Source: Nocardioides plantarum
GTDB taxonomy: Bacteria > Actinomycetota > Actinomycetes > Propionibacteriales > Nocardioidaceae
Assembly (NCBI RefSeq): GCF_006346395.1
Contig: NZ_VDMS01000001.1
Span: 806,001-870,000, forward strand
DNA length: 64,000 nt
Reading direction: 5' to 3'
The first letter of the stretch is position 1, and each line of letters opens with the position of its first letter. Position numbers and translations under genes: made by a program. The notes beneath the pieces are model-generated. The model saw nothing but the letters and a program-made list of their open reading frames with translations, searched no databases and was not told where the DNA came from. This document shows positions 8,548 through 17,094 of this stretch, piece by piece.

Positions 8548-9471
8548 TCACGGGGCCGTCCGCCGCCGTTGGAGGAGCAGGAACCCCCCGGCGAGTCCGA
8601 AGAGCAGCACGATCATCAGCGGCGCGAGCCACCCGGGCAGGCCGCCGTCGTCGCCGTCGGTGTCGGCCGAGGTCGGCGCGACCGGGTCGGCGAGGTCGGT
8701 CACGGCGTCGGTGGGCGTGGCTCCCGGCGTGGGTGCCTCGGGGTCGGTCGGCGTGGGGGTGCCGGTCGGCGTCCCGGTCGGGGTGCCGCTCGGCGTGCTG
8801 GGCTGCGAGGTGGACGCGCTCGACGGTGCGCCCGGGCCGGCCGTGGACGGCGTGGCCGGGGCGCCCGACGGCGGCGTGCTCGGGTCCGGCTGCCGGGTGG
8901 GCTGGCTCGAGGGCGAGGCCGGCTGCTTCGTCGGCTGCTGGGTCGGCTGAGCGCTGGGCGACGAGCTCGGGCTCGGCGCGGGACTCGTCGGGGCCGCGTG
9001 CGCTGCCGGCGTGTACGACGGGAGCTCGCTGCCCGGGACCTGGTCCCAGGCGAACGCGACGTAGCCGCCGTCGGGCACCTTCAGCGACCCGGCCCCGAGA
9101 CTGGAGTAGGTCCACAGGCCCTTGCTGGACGGCTTGCCGTCGGACCACCACAGGCCCCAGTAGCGGTCGCTGTCGGGCGGTGTGCAGCCGGCCGGCCTGC
9201 CGCTGACCTGGCAGACGTAGCCGGGGTTGCCGGGCGCGTTGGCGTTGAGCGGGAACCCCGCCGCCGCGAACAGCGATGACGCGGTGTCGCCACCGCCCCC
9301 GGTGACGCATGCGCCCTGCACGGCACCGCCGAGCTCGTTGGGGTCGACGACGACCGTGACGCCGGTGCGGCCGGTGCACCCCGCGGCCTGGGCGGGTGCG
9401 GCGGGCAGCCCGACCCAGGCCGCCGCGACCAGGAGCATCGCGACGACCGGGCGGGCGGCCCGTCGGGTCAC
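8548..9471 (-). CDS. Surface-anchored DUF4430-like (transcobalamin beta-domain-like) protein
   Basis: Exported 307-aa protein. It has a signal peptide (MTRRAARPVVAMLLVAAAWVGLPAAPAQAA), then a compact domain of about 125 residues that looks like DUF4430, the beta domain found at the C-terminus of intrinsic factor and transcobalamin: GDTASSLFAAAGFPL, YVCQVSGRPAGC, DSDRYWGLWWSDG, and KVPDGGYVAFAWDQ near the end. A long Ser/Pro/Thr-rich stalk with a PTGT-type repeat follows, then one transmembrane helix and an RRR tail (WLAPLMIVLLFGLAGGFLLLQRRRTAP). So the domain is displayed outside the membrane on a stalk. The GTG start overlaps the toroid-gene stop (GTGA). A role as the lid of a B12 binder next to the ECF pump is inference. 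Confidence 0.78.
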   Translation of the reverse strand: MTRRAARPVVAMLLVAAAWVGLPAAPAQAAGCTGRTGVTVVVDPNELGGAVQGACVTGGGGDTASSLFAAAGFPLNANAPGNPGYVCQVSGRPAGCTPPDSDRYWGLWWSDGKPSSKGLWTYSSLGAGSLKVPDGGYVAFAWDQVPGSELPSYTPAAHAAPTSPAPSPSSSPSAQPTQQPTKQPASPSSQPTRQPDPSTPPSGAPATPSTAGPGAPSSASTSQPSTPSGTPTGTPTGTPTPTDPEAPTPGATPTDAVTDLADPVAPTSADTDGDDGGLPGWLAPLMIVLLFGLAGGFLLLQRRRTAP

Positions 9472-11129
9472 TTGACGACCGTGAACTTCGCCGAGGCCTT
9501 GCGGTCGGCGAACTGCCCGACGACGGTGACGGTCTTGGTACCGGTGATCGTCGAGGCCTTGAACGTCACGTTGAAGACGCCCTTGGCGTCGGCGACGCCC
9601 GACTTGGTCGTCGCGCCGGAGCGCACGGAGACCTTCTCGCCCACGGCGAGGCCGGTGACGATGGCCCGCTGGGTGGCGCCGCGGGAGACCTTGGCGCGGA
9701 CCCGGAGGCCGAGCGTCTTGGCGCCCAGCGACTTGACGACCGCGGTCGCCGGCGAGCCGTCGACCCCGGTGAAGGTGAACGTCGTCGTCGCGGTCTTGGC
9801 CGGGGCCTTGACGGAGAACGCGACGCTGCCCGTGATCGAGCTGTACTTCTGGACCTTGCCGGTGCTCAGGCAGACCGCGGAGCCGGGGGTCGCGCCGGTG
9901 ACCCGGACGGTGCTGGTCGAGCCGTCGGCGACGTACGTCGTGGGGCCGGCCGCCTCGAGGACGGTCGGGTCGGTGGGTGCCGACAGCAGGCCCTCGGCGG
10001 ACTGGGCGGTGGCCTTGATGAACTGGCCCTCGCTGGCGGTGGTGATGCCGTCGGTCACCGCGTCGTCACGGGCGGCGTCGTCGAAGGCGACGGCCCCGAG
10101 CTCGGCGGCGGCGTACGGCGTGCAGGAGCCGACGTTGTCGAGCTGGTGGGCGCGCAGCCAGGCGGCACCCTTGACCGCCAGCGGCGTCGCGTAGTGGTCG
10201 AACGTCGGGTTGACCGTCGCGAGCTGGCGCAGCGCGGCGGTGGCCAGGCCGGTGCTGTTGGCGTTGGGCGCGCCACCGGTCGTCGTGCCGAAGCCGCCGT
10301 TGCCGCGCTGGGCGTTCTGCAGGAAGCCGACCGCCTTGGTGAGCACGTACGCCGCGCCGCCGCCGCTCGAGTCGTCGGTGTAGAGCGGGACGAAGGCGCT
10401 CACGGCGAGCGCGGTCGCGTCGACCGACGCGGCCGCGGGGTCGGCGCAGGCCGCGCTGGGGACGACGAAGTCCTGGGTGAAGGAGCCCGTGTCGGCGCAC
10501 TGCTGCTGCGCCAGGTAGGCGGCGGCGGCCGGTGCCTTGCTGCTCCCGGCCGTGCTCAGCGCCGTCACGGCGAAGGACTGGCCGAAGTTGTTGGCGAAGT
10601 CGCCCTCGGGGTAGGCGGCGCCACCGCGGGTGACCTGGTCGGCGATCCGGCCCTCGGCGGACACGAGGCCCTCGAGGCGGGTGACGAGGTTGCCGTCGGG
10701 GTGCGTGGTCGGGTCGAGCCCGGCGGTCTGCAGGCCGACGATCGCCTTCGCCGTACCGCCGGCGGAGCGGCCCTCGACGAGGGGACCCGGGGTCGGGGGG
10801 TTCGTCGAGTAGTCGTCGTCGTTGTACTGGTAGTCGGTGTAGTCGCTCAGCCGCGAGGAGATCGCGTTGCCGATCGCGTCGACGTCGGCCGAGTGGCCGC
10901 CGATCGTGGCGAGCGCGACCTCGGCGTCGATGCTGCCGCCGAAGTCGGTGTAGGGGCCGAAGTTGTCGTAGCTCAGCAGCCCGCCGTCGAGCTGGCTGGA
11001 CAGGTAGGCGGCGGCGTCGTCGGCCTGCGCCTGGCCGCGCTGCGGCGCCGGGGCGGCCTGCGCCGGGAGTGCTCCGAGGACGAGGGCCGGGACCGCGACG
11101 AGCGCGCCGGCACGGAGGAGACGTGACAT
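9468..11129 (-). CDS. Secreted alpha/alpha-toroid (prenyltransferase-like) protein, intrinsic-factor-like
   Basis: First gene of the riboswitch operon, 553 aa from ATG 11129, chosen because GGAAGGAA lies just upstream; an in-frame start 24 nt earlier would put extra residues before the signal peptide. A signal peptide (MSRLLRAGALVAVPALVLGALPAQAAPAP) leads to about 330 residues of repeated helical-hairpin sequence with Gly-rich turns (GGSIDAEVALATIGG, NNFGQSFAVTALSTAG, NAQRGNGGFGTTTGGAPNANSTGLATAALRQL), the pattern of squalene-cyclase/prenyltransferase toroids. Mammalian intrinsic factor has the same fold. The catalytic DxDD-type acid cluster of cyclases is not evident. The last roughly 190 residues are beta-rich and Ig-like (TTTFTFTGVDG, KTVTVVGQF). 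There is no anchor, so it is secreted or held by its partner. Confidence 0.8.
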   Translation of the reverse strand: MSRLLRAGALVAVPALVLGALPAQAAPAPQRGQAQADDAAAYLSSQLDGGLLSYDNFGPYTDFGGSIDAEVALATIGGHSADVDAIGNAISSRLSDYTDYQYNDDDYSTNPPTPGPLVEGRSAGGTAKAIVGLQTAGLDPTTHPDGNLVTRLEGLVSAEGRIADQVTRGGAAYPEGDFANNFGQSFAVTALSTAGSSKAPAAAAYLAQQQCADTGSFTQDFVVPSAACADPAAASVDATALAVSAFVPLYTDDSSGGGAAYVLTKAVGFLQNAQRGNGGFGTTTGGAPNANSTGLATAALRQLATVNPTFDHYATPLAVKGAAWLRAHQLDNVGSCTPYAAAELGAVAFDDAARDDAVTDGITTASEGQFIKATAQSAEGLLSAPTDPTVLEAAGPTTYVADGSTSTVRVTGATPGSAVCLSTGKVQKYSSITGSVAFSVKAPAKTATTTFTFTGVDGSPATAVVKSLGAKTLGLRVRAKVSRGATQRAIVTGLAVGEKVSVRSGATTKSGVADAKGVFNVTFKASTITGTKTVTVVGQFADRKASAKFTVVK

Positions 11130-11133
11130 GGGG

Positions 11134-11157
11134 TTCCTTCCCGCTGCACACAACGGG
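11134..11157 (-). promoter_or_regulatory. Leader hairpin beside the Shine-Dalgarno of the B12 operon
   Basis: On the minus strand CCCGTTG-TGTG-CAGCGGG (plus 11140-11157) can form a 7-bp stem with one G-U pair. It ends directly against the ribosome site GGAAGGAA. There is no U-run, so control at translation initiation rather than by a terminator fits best, as is common for actinobacterial cobalamin riboswitches. The exact switch partner is not determined. Confidence 0.4.
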
Positions 11158-11204
11158 AGTCCCAGGGGGCCACCCGCTGCTTTTCCGCGACAGCGATGGT
11201 GAGG

Positions 11205-11368
11205 ACGCGTCGCGTTGGGTGCTCCGGCTCGCGGCCGCCGTCCCTGGTTGCTGGACGGGCGGACACCTACGGTTGCGGGTCAGCGCCGGACTTCGACCGG
11301 CTTCCCCCGCCACGGGCGTGATGAATGATTCGCCGGAGCGTAACCCGACCCGATGGCACCCGGTTAGT
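11205..11368 (-). ncRNA. Cobalamin (B12) riboswitch
   Basis: Read on the minus strand. A 5' strand GGGTGCC (plus 11355-11361) can pair with CACCC in the B12-box region. The catalogue core follows: GGGGAAGCCGGT, then CGAAGTCCGGCGCTGACCCG and CAACCGT (plus 11269-11307), matching the family core GGGAA...GGTGAAATCC...GCTGACCCGCAACCGT. A B12-box-like segment GAGCCGGAGCACCC lies at plus 11216-11235. Order and spacing agree with adenosyl- or aquo-cobalamin riboswitches. It sits about 75 nt upstream of the toroid-gene start, so it should reduce expression of the whole operon when B12 is abundant. Confidence 0.9.
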
Positions 11369-11429
11369 CGTGACCGTGGTGTGCCCGTGGTCGTCACCGG
11401 CGTCGTGACCGGCGTGCAAGGCTTCCCCG

Positions 11430-12779
11430 GTGCTGACCGCCCTCCTCGCCCCCTCCGCTGACGACGCGGCCGCGGCGGTGACGGTCGGCGGCTCGGTGCT
11501 GACCCGCGGCGCCCTGCTCGAGGCGGTGTCGGCGATCGCCGGCGGGCTCCGCGCGGCCGGCGGACCGGTCGCGGTGCACGCCACCGCCTCGGTCGAGACG
11601 GTCGTGGCCGTGGTCGGCGGCCTGCTGACCGGGGTGGCCGTCGTCCCCGTGCCGCCCGACAGCGGGCCGGTCGAGCGCGAGCACGTGCTGCGCGACTCCG
11701 GCGCCACCGCCTGGGTGGGACCGGCCGAGCTGGCCGGCGGGCTGCCTCCGGTCGCCCGGCGCGCGGGCGACCTGGCGCCGTACGACCCCGACGCGACGGC
11801 GCTGGTGCTCTACACCTCCGGCACGACCGGGCTGCCCAAGGGCGTGCCGTCGACGGGACGTCGGCTGACCGCGTGCCTCGACGGGCTCGCCGAGGCGTGG
11901 GCCTGGACGCCGGACGACACCCTCGTGCACGGGTTGCCGCTGTTCCACCTGCACGGCCTGGTGCTCGGGCTGCTCGGCCCACTGCGGGTCGGGTCACCGC
12001 TGGTCCACACGGTGCGCCCCTCCCCCGCCGCGTACGCCGCCGCGCCCGGCACCGTCTACTTCGGCGTCCCCACGGTGTGGCACCGCGTGGTCGGCTCGCC
12101 GGCCGACGCGGCGGCCCTGCGGGGCGCGCGGCTGCTCGTGTCGGGCAGCGCTCCCCTGCCGGTCTCGACGTTCACCGCCCTCCAGGAGCTGACCGGGCTC
12201 GCGCCGCTCGAGCGCTACGGCATGACCGAGACCGCCATCACCCTGGCCGCCCGGGCCGACGAGCCACCGCGGGCGGGGTGGGTCGGGCGACCCGTGGGCG
12301 TGACCGAGACCCGCATCGTCGCGGCCGATGACGAGGGCATGGGCCGCCTGCAGGTGCGCGGCCCGTCGGTGTTCACCGGCTACCTGGGCAGGGCGTCCGA
12401 CGACCTGGGCGACGACGGCTGGTTCGCCACCGGAGACCTCGCCGTCCGTGACCCCGACGGCTGGCACCGCCTCGTCGGGCGCGAGTCGACCGACCTGATC
12501 AAGACCGGCGGCTACCGCGTCGGCTCCGGCGAGGTCGAGGCGGTGCTCCTGGACCACCCGGCCGTCGAGGAGGCCGCGGTCGTCGGCGTACCCGACGACG
12601 ACCTGGGCCAGCGGATCGTCGCCTACGTCGTCGGCTCCGGCGCCACCGGGCGCGAGGCCGAGCTCGTCTCCCTCGTCGCCGAGCGGCTCTCGTGGCACAA
12701 GCGCCCCCGCGACGTCGTCGTGGTCGACGAGCTGCCGCGCAACGCGATGGGCAAGGTCCAGAAGACCCTGCTCGGCTGA
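11430..12779 (+). CDS. AMP-forming acyl-CoA ligase (MatB-like)
   Basis: ANL-superfamily adenylating enzyme, 449 aa: carboxylate + ATP + CoA to acyl-CoA. Phosphate-binding loop LYTSGTTGLPKG (residues 127-138), YGMTET (263-268), TGDLAVRD, the hinge/CoA region RESTDLIKTGGYRVGSGEVE, and the C-terminal adenylation lysine in PRNAMGKVQK are all present. It is shorter than typical 500-550-aa fatty acyl ligases and has the compact layout of malonyl-CoA synthetases, but the substrate cannot be read from the sequence. The GTG start at 11430 is the first in frame after the divergent B12 riboswitch; the ribosome site is poor. Convergent with gatB, with a palindrome array between. Confidence 0.88.
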   Translation: MLTALLAPSADDAAAAVTVGGSVLTRGALLEAVSAIAGGLRAAGGPVAVHATASVETVVAVVGGLLTGVAVVPVPPDSGPVEREHVLRDSGATAWVGPAELAGGLPPVARRAGDLAPYDPDATALVLYTSGTTGLPKGVPSTGRRLTACLDGLAEAWAWTPDDTLVHGLPLFHLHGLVLGLLGPLRVGSPLVHTVRPSPAAYAAAPGTVYFGVPTVWHRVVGSPADAAALRGARLLVSGSAPLPVSTFTALQELTGLAPLERYGMTETAITLAARADEPPRAGWVGRPVGVTETRIVAADDEGMGRLQVRGPSVFTGYLGRASDDLGDDGWFATGDLAVRDPDGWHRLVGRESTDLIKTGGYRVGSGEVEAVLLDHPAVEEAAVVGVPDDDLGQRIVAYVVGSGATGREAELVSLVAERLSWHKRPRDVVVVDELPRNAMGKVQKTLLG

Positions 12780-12800
12780 CGTCGTCGGACCGAGGTCGCC

Positions 12801-12850
12801 CGGTGGCGGTGGCGGCGGCGGTGGCGGTGCGGCGGTGGCGGTGGCGGTGG
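12801..12850. repeat. GGTGGC-rich low-complexity run
   Basis: About 50 bp of nearly pure GGTGGC/GGCGGT hexamer repeats immediately after the acyl-CoA ligase gene and directly abutting the first palindrome of the 51-bp-pitch array. The purine-rich strand bias is strong. No gene reads through it convincingly. Confidence 0.7.
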
Positions 12851-12977
12851 CCAACTCGTTCAATCGAACGAGTTGGAGGCCGACGGGCCGCCCTCAGGCC
12901 CCGAACTCGTTCGATTGAACGAGTCGGAGGCCGTCAGCGCCCCGAGAGACCAGCAACTCGTGCGATTGAACGAGTGA
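12851..12977. repeat. Array of three 26-bp palindromes at 51-bp pitch (locus 1)
   Basis: Palindromes start at 12851, 12902 and 12953, exactly 51 bp apart. Each has arms CCAACTCGTTC and GAACGAGTTGG around a 4-bp centre, with the third copy more degenerate. The 25-bp linkers differ from each other. It fills the gap between the convergent acyl-CoA ligase and gatB genes, so it could act as a bidirectional terminator, but there is no T-run. The same array, with the same pitch, recurs at 30578-30705. Confidence 0.85.
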
Positions 12978-12993
12978 GGTCCGGGGACCAACC

Positions 12994-14487
12994 TCAGCTG
13001 AGCCGCTCGAGCACCAGCTCGCGCACCCGACCGGCGTCGGCCTGGCCGCGCATCTCCTTCATGACCGCACCGATCAGCGCGCCGGCCGCGGCGTGCTTGC
13101 CGTCGCGGATCTTCTGCGCGACGTCGGGGTTGGCCTCGATGGCCTTGTCGACAGCCGCGCCGAGGGCGCCCTCGTCGGAGACGATGGCGAGGCCGCGGGC
13201 GGCCACGATCTCCTCGGGGGTGCCCTCGCCGGCCAGCAGCCCGTCGAAGACCTGGCGGGCCAGCTTGTCGTTGACGGTGCCGGCGTCGACCAGCGCCTGG
13301 ACGGCGGCCACCTGGGCCGGGGAGACCCCGAGGTCGGCGATGTCGACGCCCGACTCGTTGGCGCGGCGGGCCAGCTCGGTCAGCCACCACTTGCGGGCGG
13401 CCTGCGGCGCGCAGCCCTCGGCCACGGTCGCCTCGACGAGCCCGAAGGCGCCGGCCCCGACGGTGTCGCGCATCTCGAGGTCGGTGAAGCCCCACTCGGC
13501 CTGCAGCCGGGCGCGCTTGACGGTGGGGTTCTCGGGGAGCGTGCCGCGCAGCTCGTCGACCCACTCGCGCGAGGGGGCGACGGGCACCAGGTCGGGCTCG
13601 GGGAAGTAGCGGTAGTCGTCGGCGTCGGACTTCTCGCGACCCGAGGTCGTCGTACCGGAGCCCTCCTGCCAGTGCCGGGTCTCCTGCAGGATCGAGCCGC
13701 CATCGTTGAGGATCGCGGCGTGGCGGCGCATCTCGTAGTGGGCCGCGCGCTCGACGGAGCGGTAGGAGTTGACGTTCTTGGTCTCGGTGCGGGTGCCGAG
13801 CACGCCGGAGCCCTTGGGCGAGAGCGACAGGTTGACGTCGGCGCGCAGGTTGCCCTGGTCCATCCGGGCCTCGGAGACGCCCAGGGCGACGATCAGCTCG
13901 CGCAGCTGGGCGACGTAGGCCCGCGCGACGTCGGGCGCCTTGGCGCCGGCACCGAGAATCGGCCGGGTGACGATCTCGATGAGGGGGATGCCGGCGCGGT
14001 TGTAGTCGACCAGCGAGTAGTCGGCGCCCTGGATGCGCCCGGTGGAGCCGCCGACGTGCAGCGACTTGCCGGTGTCCTCCTCCATGTGGGCGCGCTCGAT
14101 CTCGACCCGCACGATCTCACCGTCGACGTCGACGTCCATGTAGCCGTCGAAGGCGATGGGCTCGTCGTACTGGGAGGTCTGGAAGTTCTTCGGCATGTCG
14201 GGGTAGAAGTAGTTCTTGCGCGCGAAGCGGCACCACTCGGCGATGTCGCAGTTGAGCGCCAGCCCGATCCGGATCGCCGACTCGACGGCCTTGCCGTTGA
14301 CGACCGGCATCGCGCCGGGCAGGCCCAGGCAGGTGGGGCAGGTCTGCGTGTTGGGCTCGCCGCCGAAGACGGCGGGGCAGCCGCAGAACATCTTGGTGTG
14401 GGTGTTGAGCTCGACGTGGACCTCGAGCCCGAGGGCCGGGTCGTACGCCGCCAGCACGTCGTCGTAGTCGACCAGAGCGTCGGCCAT
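12994..14487 (-). CDS. gatB: Asp-tRNA(Asn)/Glu-tRNA(Gln) amidotransferase subunit B
   Basis: Subunit of GatCAB, which converts misacylated Glu-tRNA(Gln)/Asp-tRNA(Asn) to the amide form; GatB carries the kinase and tRNA-binding tail, 497 aa. Typical family sequence: [19 protein letters not shown] with zinc-site cysteines continuing in [85 protein letters not shown], and the C-terminal YqeY-like tail ending in [20 protein letters not shown] 14487 overlaps the gatA stop by one base. Confidence 0.97.
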   Translation of the reverse strand: MADALVDYDDVLAAYDPALGLEVHVELNTHTKMFCGCPAVFGGEPNTQTCPTCLGLPGAMPVVNGKAVESAIRIGLALNCDIAEWCRFARKNYFYPDMPKNFQTSQYDEPIAFDGYMDVDVDGEIVRVEIERAHMEEDTGKSLHVGGSTGRIQGADYSLVDYNRAGIPLIEIVTRPILGAGAKAPDVARAYVAQLRELIVALGVSEARMDQGNLRADVNLSLSPKGSGVLGTRTETKNVNSYRSVERAAHYEMRRHAAILNDGGSILQETRHWQEGSGTTTSGREKSDADDYRYFPEPDLVPVAPSREWVDELRGTLPENPTVKRARLQAEWGFTDLEMRDTVGAGAFGLVEATVAEGCAPQAARKWWLTELARRANESGVDIADLGVSPAQVAAVQALVDAGTVNDKLARQVFDGLLAGEGTPEEIVAARGLAIVSDEGALGAAVDKAIEANPDVAQKIRDGKHAAAGALIGAVMKEMRGQADAGRVRELVLERLS

Positions 14488-16010
14488 CACAGGGTTCCTT
14501 CCAGGTCGGGCGCCTTGTCGAGCAGCGGTCCGCCCCACGCGTCGAGCAGCGCGGCCTCGAGCGCCGCGCCCACGCGGTAGACCCGGTCGTCGGCGAGGGC
14601 CGGCGCCAGGATCTGGATGCCGGCGGGGAGGCCGTCCTCGTCGGCGAGGCCGCTGGGCACCGAGATGCCAGGGACGCCGGAGAGGTTGGCGGGGATGGTC
14701 GCGAGGTCGTTGAGGTACATCGAGAGCGGGTCGTCGAGCTTCTCGCCGAGCTTGAACGCCGTGGTCGGCGCCGTCGGCGACAGCAGCACGTCGGCCTGCG
14801 CGAAGGCGGCCTCGAAGTCGCGGGTGATGAGCGTGCGGACCTTCTGGGCCTGCCCGTAGTAGGCGTCGTAGTAGCCGCTGGACAGCGCGTAGGTGCCGAG
14901 GATGATGCGGCGCTTGACCTCGTCGCCGAACCCGGCGTCGCGGGTGGCGCGCATGACGTCCTCGGCCGACGGCGACGCGACGCCCTCGGGCAGCACCCGC
15001 AGGCCGTAGCGCATCGCGTCGAACTTGGCGAGGTTGCTCGACGCCTCCGCCGGCAGGATCAGGTAGTAGGTCGCCAGCGCGTGCACGAACGTCGGGCACG
15101 ACACCTCGACGACCTCGGCGCCCATGCCGACCAGCAGGTCGACCGACTCGGTGAACCGGGCCATCACGCCCGGCTGCCAGCCGTCGCCGGCCAGCTCGCG
15201 GATGACGCCGACCTTGAGGCCCGACAGGTCGCCGTCGGCACCCCGGCGCGCGGCGCCGACGAGGTCGGGCAGCGGCACGTCGGCCGAGGTGGAGTCGCGC
15301 GGGTCGTGGCCGCCGATGAGCTCGTGCAGCAACGCGGAGTCGAGCACCGTGCGGGTGACCGGGCCGACCTGGTCGAGCGAGTTGGCCAGCGCCACCAGCC
15401 CGTAGCGCGAGACACCGCCGTACGTCGGCTTGACGCCCACGGTGCCGGTGACCGCCCCGGGCTGGCGGATCGAGCCGCCGGTGTCGGTGCCGAGCGCGAG
15501 CGGCGCCTCGTAGGAGGCCACCGCGGCCGCGGAGCCACCGCCGGAGCCGCCGGGGATGCGGTCGAGGTCCCACGGGTTGTGGGTCGGTCCGTAGGCGGAG
15601 TGCTCGGTGGAGGACCCCATCGCGAACTCGTCCATGTTGGTCTTGCCGAGGATCGGCAGCCCCGCGGCCTTGAGGCGCGCGACCACCGTGGCGTCGTACG
15701 GCGGGATCCAGCCCTCGAGGATCTTGGAGCCGCAGGTGGTCGGCAGGCCCTCGGTCACCAGCACGTCCTTGACCGCGATCGGGACGCCGTCGAGCAGGTG
15801 GAGCGGGGAGCCGGCGGAGCGGCGCTCGTCGGAGGCCGCCGCCTGCGCCAGGGCGCCCTCGGCATCGACGTGCAGGAAGGCGTGGACCGCGCCGTCGACC
15901 GCGGCGATCCGGTCGAGGTGGGCCTGGGTGAGCGCGACGGAGGTGGTGGTGCCGTCGGCGAGCGCGCCGGCCATCTGCGCCGCGGTCTGCTTGATTACGG
16001 GGTCGCTCAC
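14487..16010 (-). CDS. gatA: Asp-tRNA(Asn)/Glu-tRNA(Gln) amidotransferase subunit A
   Basis: Glutaminase subunit of GatCAB, an amidase-signature enzyme that releases ammonia from glutamine and channels it to GatB, 507 aa. The Ser-cisSer-Lys triad region is visible: [14 protein letters not shown] (Lys), [14 protein letters not shown], and [16 protein letters not shown] with the nucleophile serine. The GTG start at 16010 overlaps the gatC stop as GTGA, so gatC-gatA-gatB are translationally coupled. Confidence 0.97.
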   Translation of the reverse strand: MSDPVIKQTAAQMAGALADGTTTSVALTQAHLDRIAAVDGAVHAFLHVDAEGALAQAAASDERRSAGSPLHLLDGVPIAVKDVLVTEGLPTTCGSKILEGWIPPYDATVVARLKAAGLPILGKTNMDEFAMGSSTEHSAYGPTHNPWDLDRIPGGSGGGSAAAVASYEAPLALGTDTGGSIRQPGAVTGTVGVKPTYGGVSRYGLVALANSLDQVGPVTRTVLDSALLHELIGGHDPRDSTSADVPLPDLVGAARRGADGDLSGLKVGVIRELAGDGWQPGVMARFTESVDLLVGMGAEVVEVSCPTFVHALATYYLILPAEASSNLAKFDAMRYGLRVLPEGVASPSAEDVMRATRDAGFGDEVKRRIILGTYALSSGYYDAYYGQAQKVRTLITRDFEAAFAQADVLLSPTAPTTAFKLGEKLDDPLSMYLNDLATIPANLSGVPGISVPSGLADEDGLPAGIQILAPALADDRVYRVGAALEAALLDAWGGPLLDKAPDLEGTL

Positions 16011-16306
16011 TGCTCGTCCCCCAGGATCCGCGGGACGGCGAAGCGCTGCTGCTCCTGCTCGGGCGCACCCGACAGCGCCTGCGCGGCGGTGAGGCCGGGC
16101 ACGACGACGTCGTCGCGGAAGACGTTGGTCAGCGGCAGCGGGTGCGAGGTCGGCGGTACGTCGGCACCGGCCACCGCGCTGATGGAGGCGACGGACTCGA
16201 GGATGACCGACAGCTGCGGCGCGAGGTGGTCGAGCTCCGCGTCGTCCAGGTCGATCCGGGCGAGCGTCGCCAGGTGGGCGACCTCGTCACGGGTGATCTC
16301 AGGCAT
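16007..16306 (-). CDS. gatC: Asp-tRNA(Asn)/Glu-tRNA(Gln) amidotransferase subunit C
   Basis: Small stabilising subunit of GatCAB, 99 aa. It starts [25 protein letters not shown], the family hallmark, and ends with the [14 protein letters not shown] segment that wraps the A-B interface. First gene of the gatCAB operon; the region upstream (16307-16473) holds a dispersed inverted element and the divergent start of the molybdenum oxidoreductase gene. Confidence 0.96.
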   Translation of the reverse strand: MPEITRDEVAHLATLARIDLDDAELDHLAPQLSVILESVASISAVAGADVPPTSHPLPLTNVFRDDVVVPGLTAAQALSGAPEQEQQRFAVPRILGDEQ

Positions 16307-16337
16307 GGCACGAGCCTAGTGGCGCCGGCCTTCCCCG

Positions 16338-16455
16338 CGTCGGTCGAGGTGCGACGAGCGCTGGCGACGAGCCTCGAGACCACCGCAGGTGCGGCGCGAG
16401 TCGCCGTGGTGCTGCGGAGGCCTCGAGGCTCGCTGCGCTCGCACCTCGACCGACG
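16338..16455. repeat. Dispersed inverted-terminus element, copy 1
   Basis: Perfect 17-bp terminal inverted repeat: CGTCGGTCGAGGTGCGA at 16338-16354 and its complement at 16439-16455. An inner pair GAGCCTCGAG / CTCGAGGCTC lies within. The element is 118 bp with no coding potential. It occupies most of the divergent promoter region between gatC and the molybdenum oxidoreductase. Related copies lie at 41708, 53161 and 63844. Confidence 0.8.
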
Positions 16456-16473
16456 TGTGGGCAGACTGGACCC

Positions 16474-17094
16474 ATGCCCGTCACCCGCGGATTCACCGGC
16501 AAGCGCCGCGGCGAGGCCGCCGGGCGCTCCGACCGCCTCCCGCCCGGCCAGTACGACGTCGGGCGCGAGTGGCCCACGCTGACCGCCGAGGCCACGCCCC
16601 ATCTCGACCCCGAGCACTGGTCGATCACCGTCGACGGCCTCGTCGAGAAGCCGGTGACCTGGTCGTGGCGCGAGCTGCACGCGCTGCCCGGCGACGCCTA
16701 CTTCGGCGACATCCACTGCGTCACGACGTGGAGCCGCTTCGACGTGACCTTCGCCGGCGTCAGCGTCGACGTGCTCCTCGAGGCGGCGGGCCCCCTGCCC
16801 GAGGCGGCGTACGTGATGGCGCACTCGACGACCGGCTACACGACCAACCTGCCGATCGCCGACCTCACCGGCGGCAAGGCGTGGGTGGTGTGGGAGGCCG
16901 ACGGCAAGCCGCTGAGCGACGAGCACGGCGGGCCGGTGCGGCTCCTGGTGCCGCACCTCTACTTCTGGAAGTCGGCCAAGTGGGTCACCCGGCTCGAGCT
17001 AATGGCGCGCGACCGGCCGGGGTTCTGGGAGCAGAACGGCTACCACGACCGCGGGGACCCGTGGCTCGAGCAGCGCTACCAGGGCGACCCGTAG
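16474..17094 (+). CDS. Sulfite-oxidase-like molybdopterin oxidoreductase
   Basis: 206-aa protein of the oxidoreductase molybdopterin-binding (SUOX/MsrP) fold, without a signal peptide or Tat motif, so cytoplasmic. The expected molybdenum-ligand cysteine is Cys82 in FGDIHCVTTWSRFD. Other family motifs are WSITVDGLVEKP, the TTGYTTNLP substrate loop, and VRLLVPHLYFWKSAKWV. It lacks the haem and dimerisation domains of full sulfite oxidases. The next gene, a flavin reductase, starts in the stop codon of this one (TAGTG), suggesting they form a redox pair. The physiological substrate is unknown. Confidence 0.87.
   Translation: MPVTRGFTGKRRGEAAGRSDRLPPGQYDVGREWPTLTAEATPHLDPEHWSITVDGLVEKPVTWSWRELHALPGDAYFGDIHCVTTWSRFDVTFAGVSVDVLLEAAGPLPEAAYVMAHSTTGYTTNLPIADLTGGKAWVVWEADGKPLSDEHGGPVRLLVPHLYFWKSAKWVTRLELMARDRPGFWEQNGYHDRGDPWLEQRYQGDP

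Noticed and set aside
12692-13609. Open plus-strand frame with repeated TRSIERVG peptide across the palindrome array
   Set aside because: 51 bp is a multiple of three, so a 17-residue repeat appears automatically. There is no start or ribosome site, and most of the frame lies opposite gatB.
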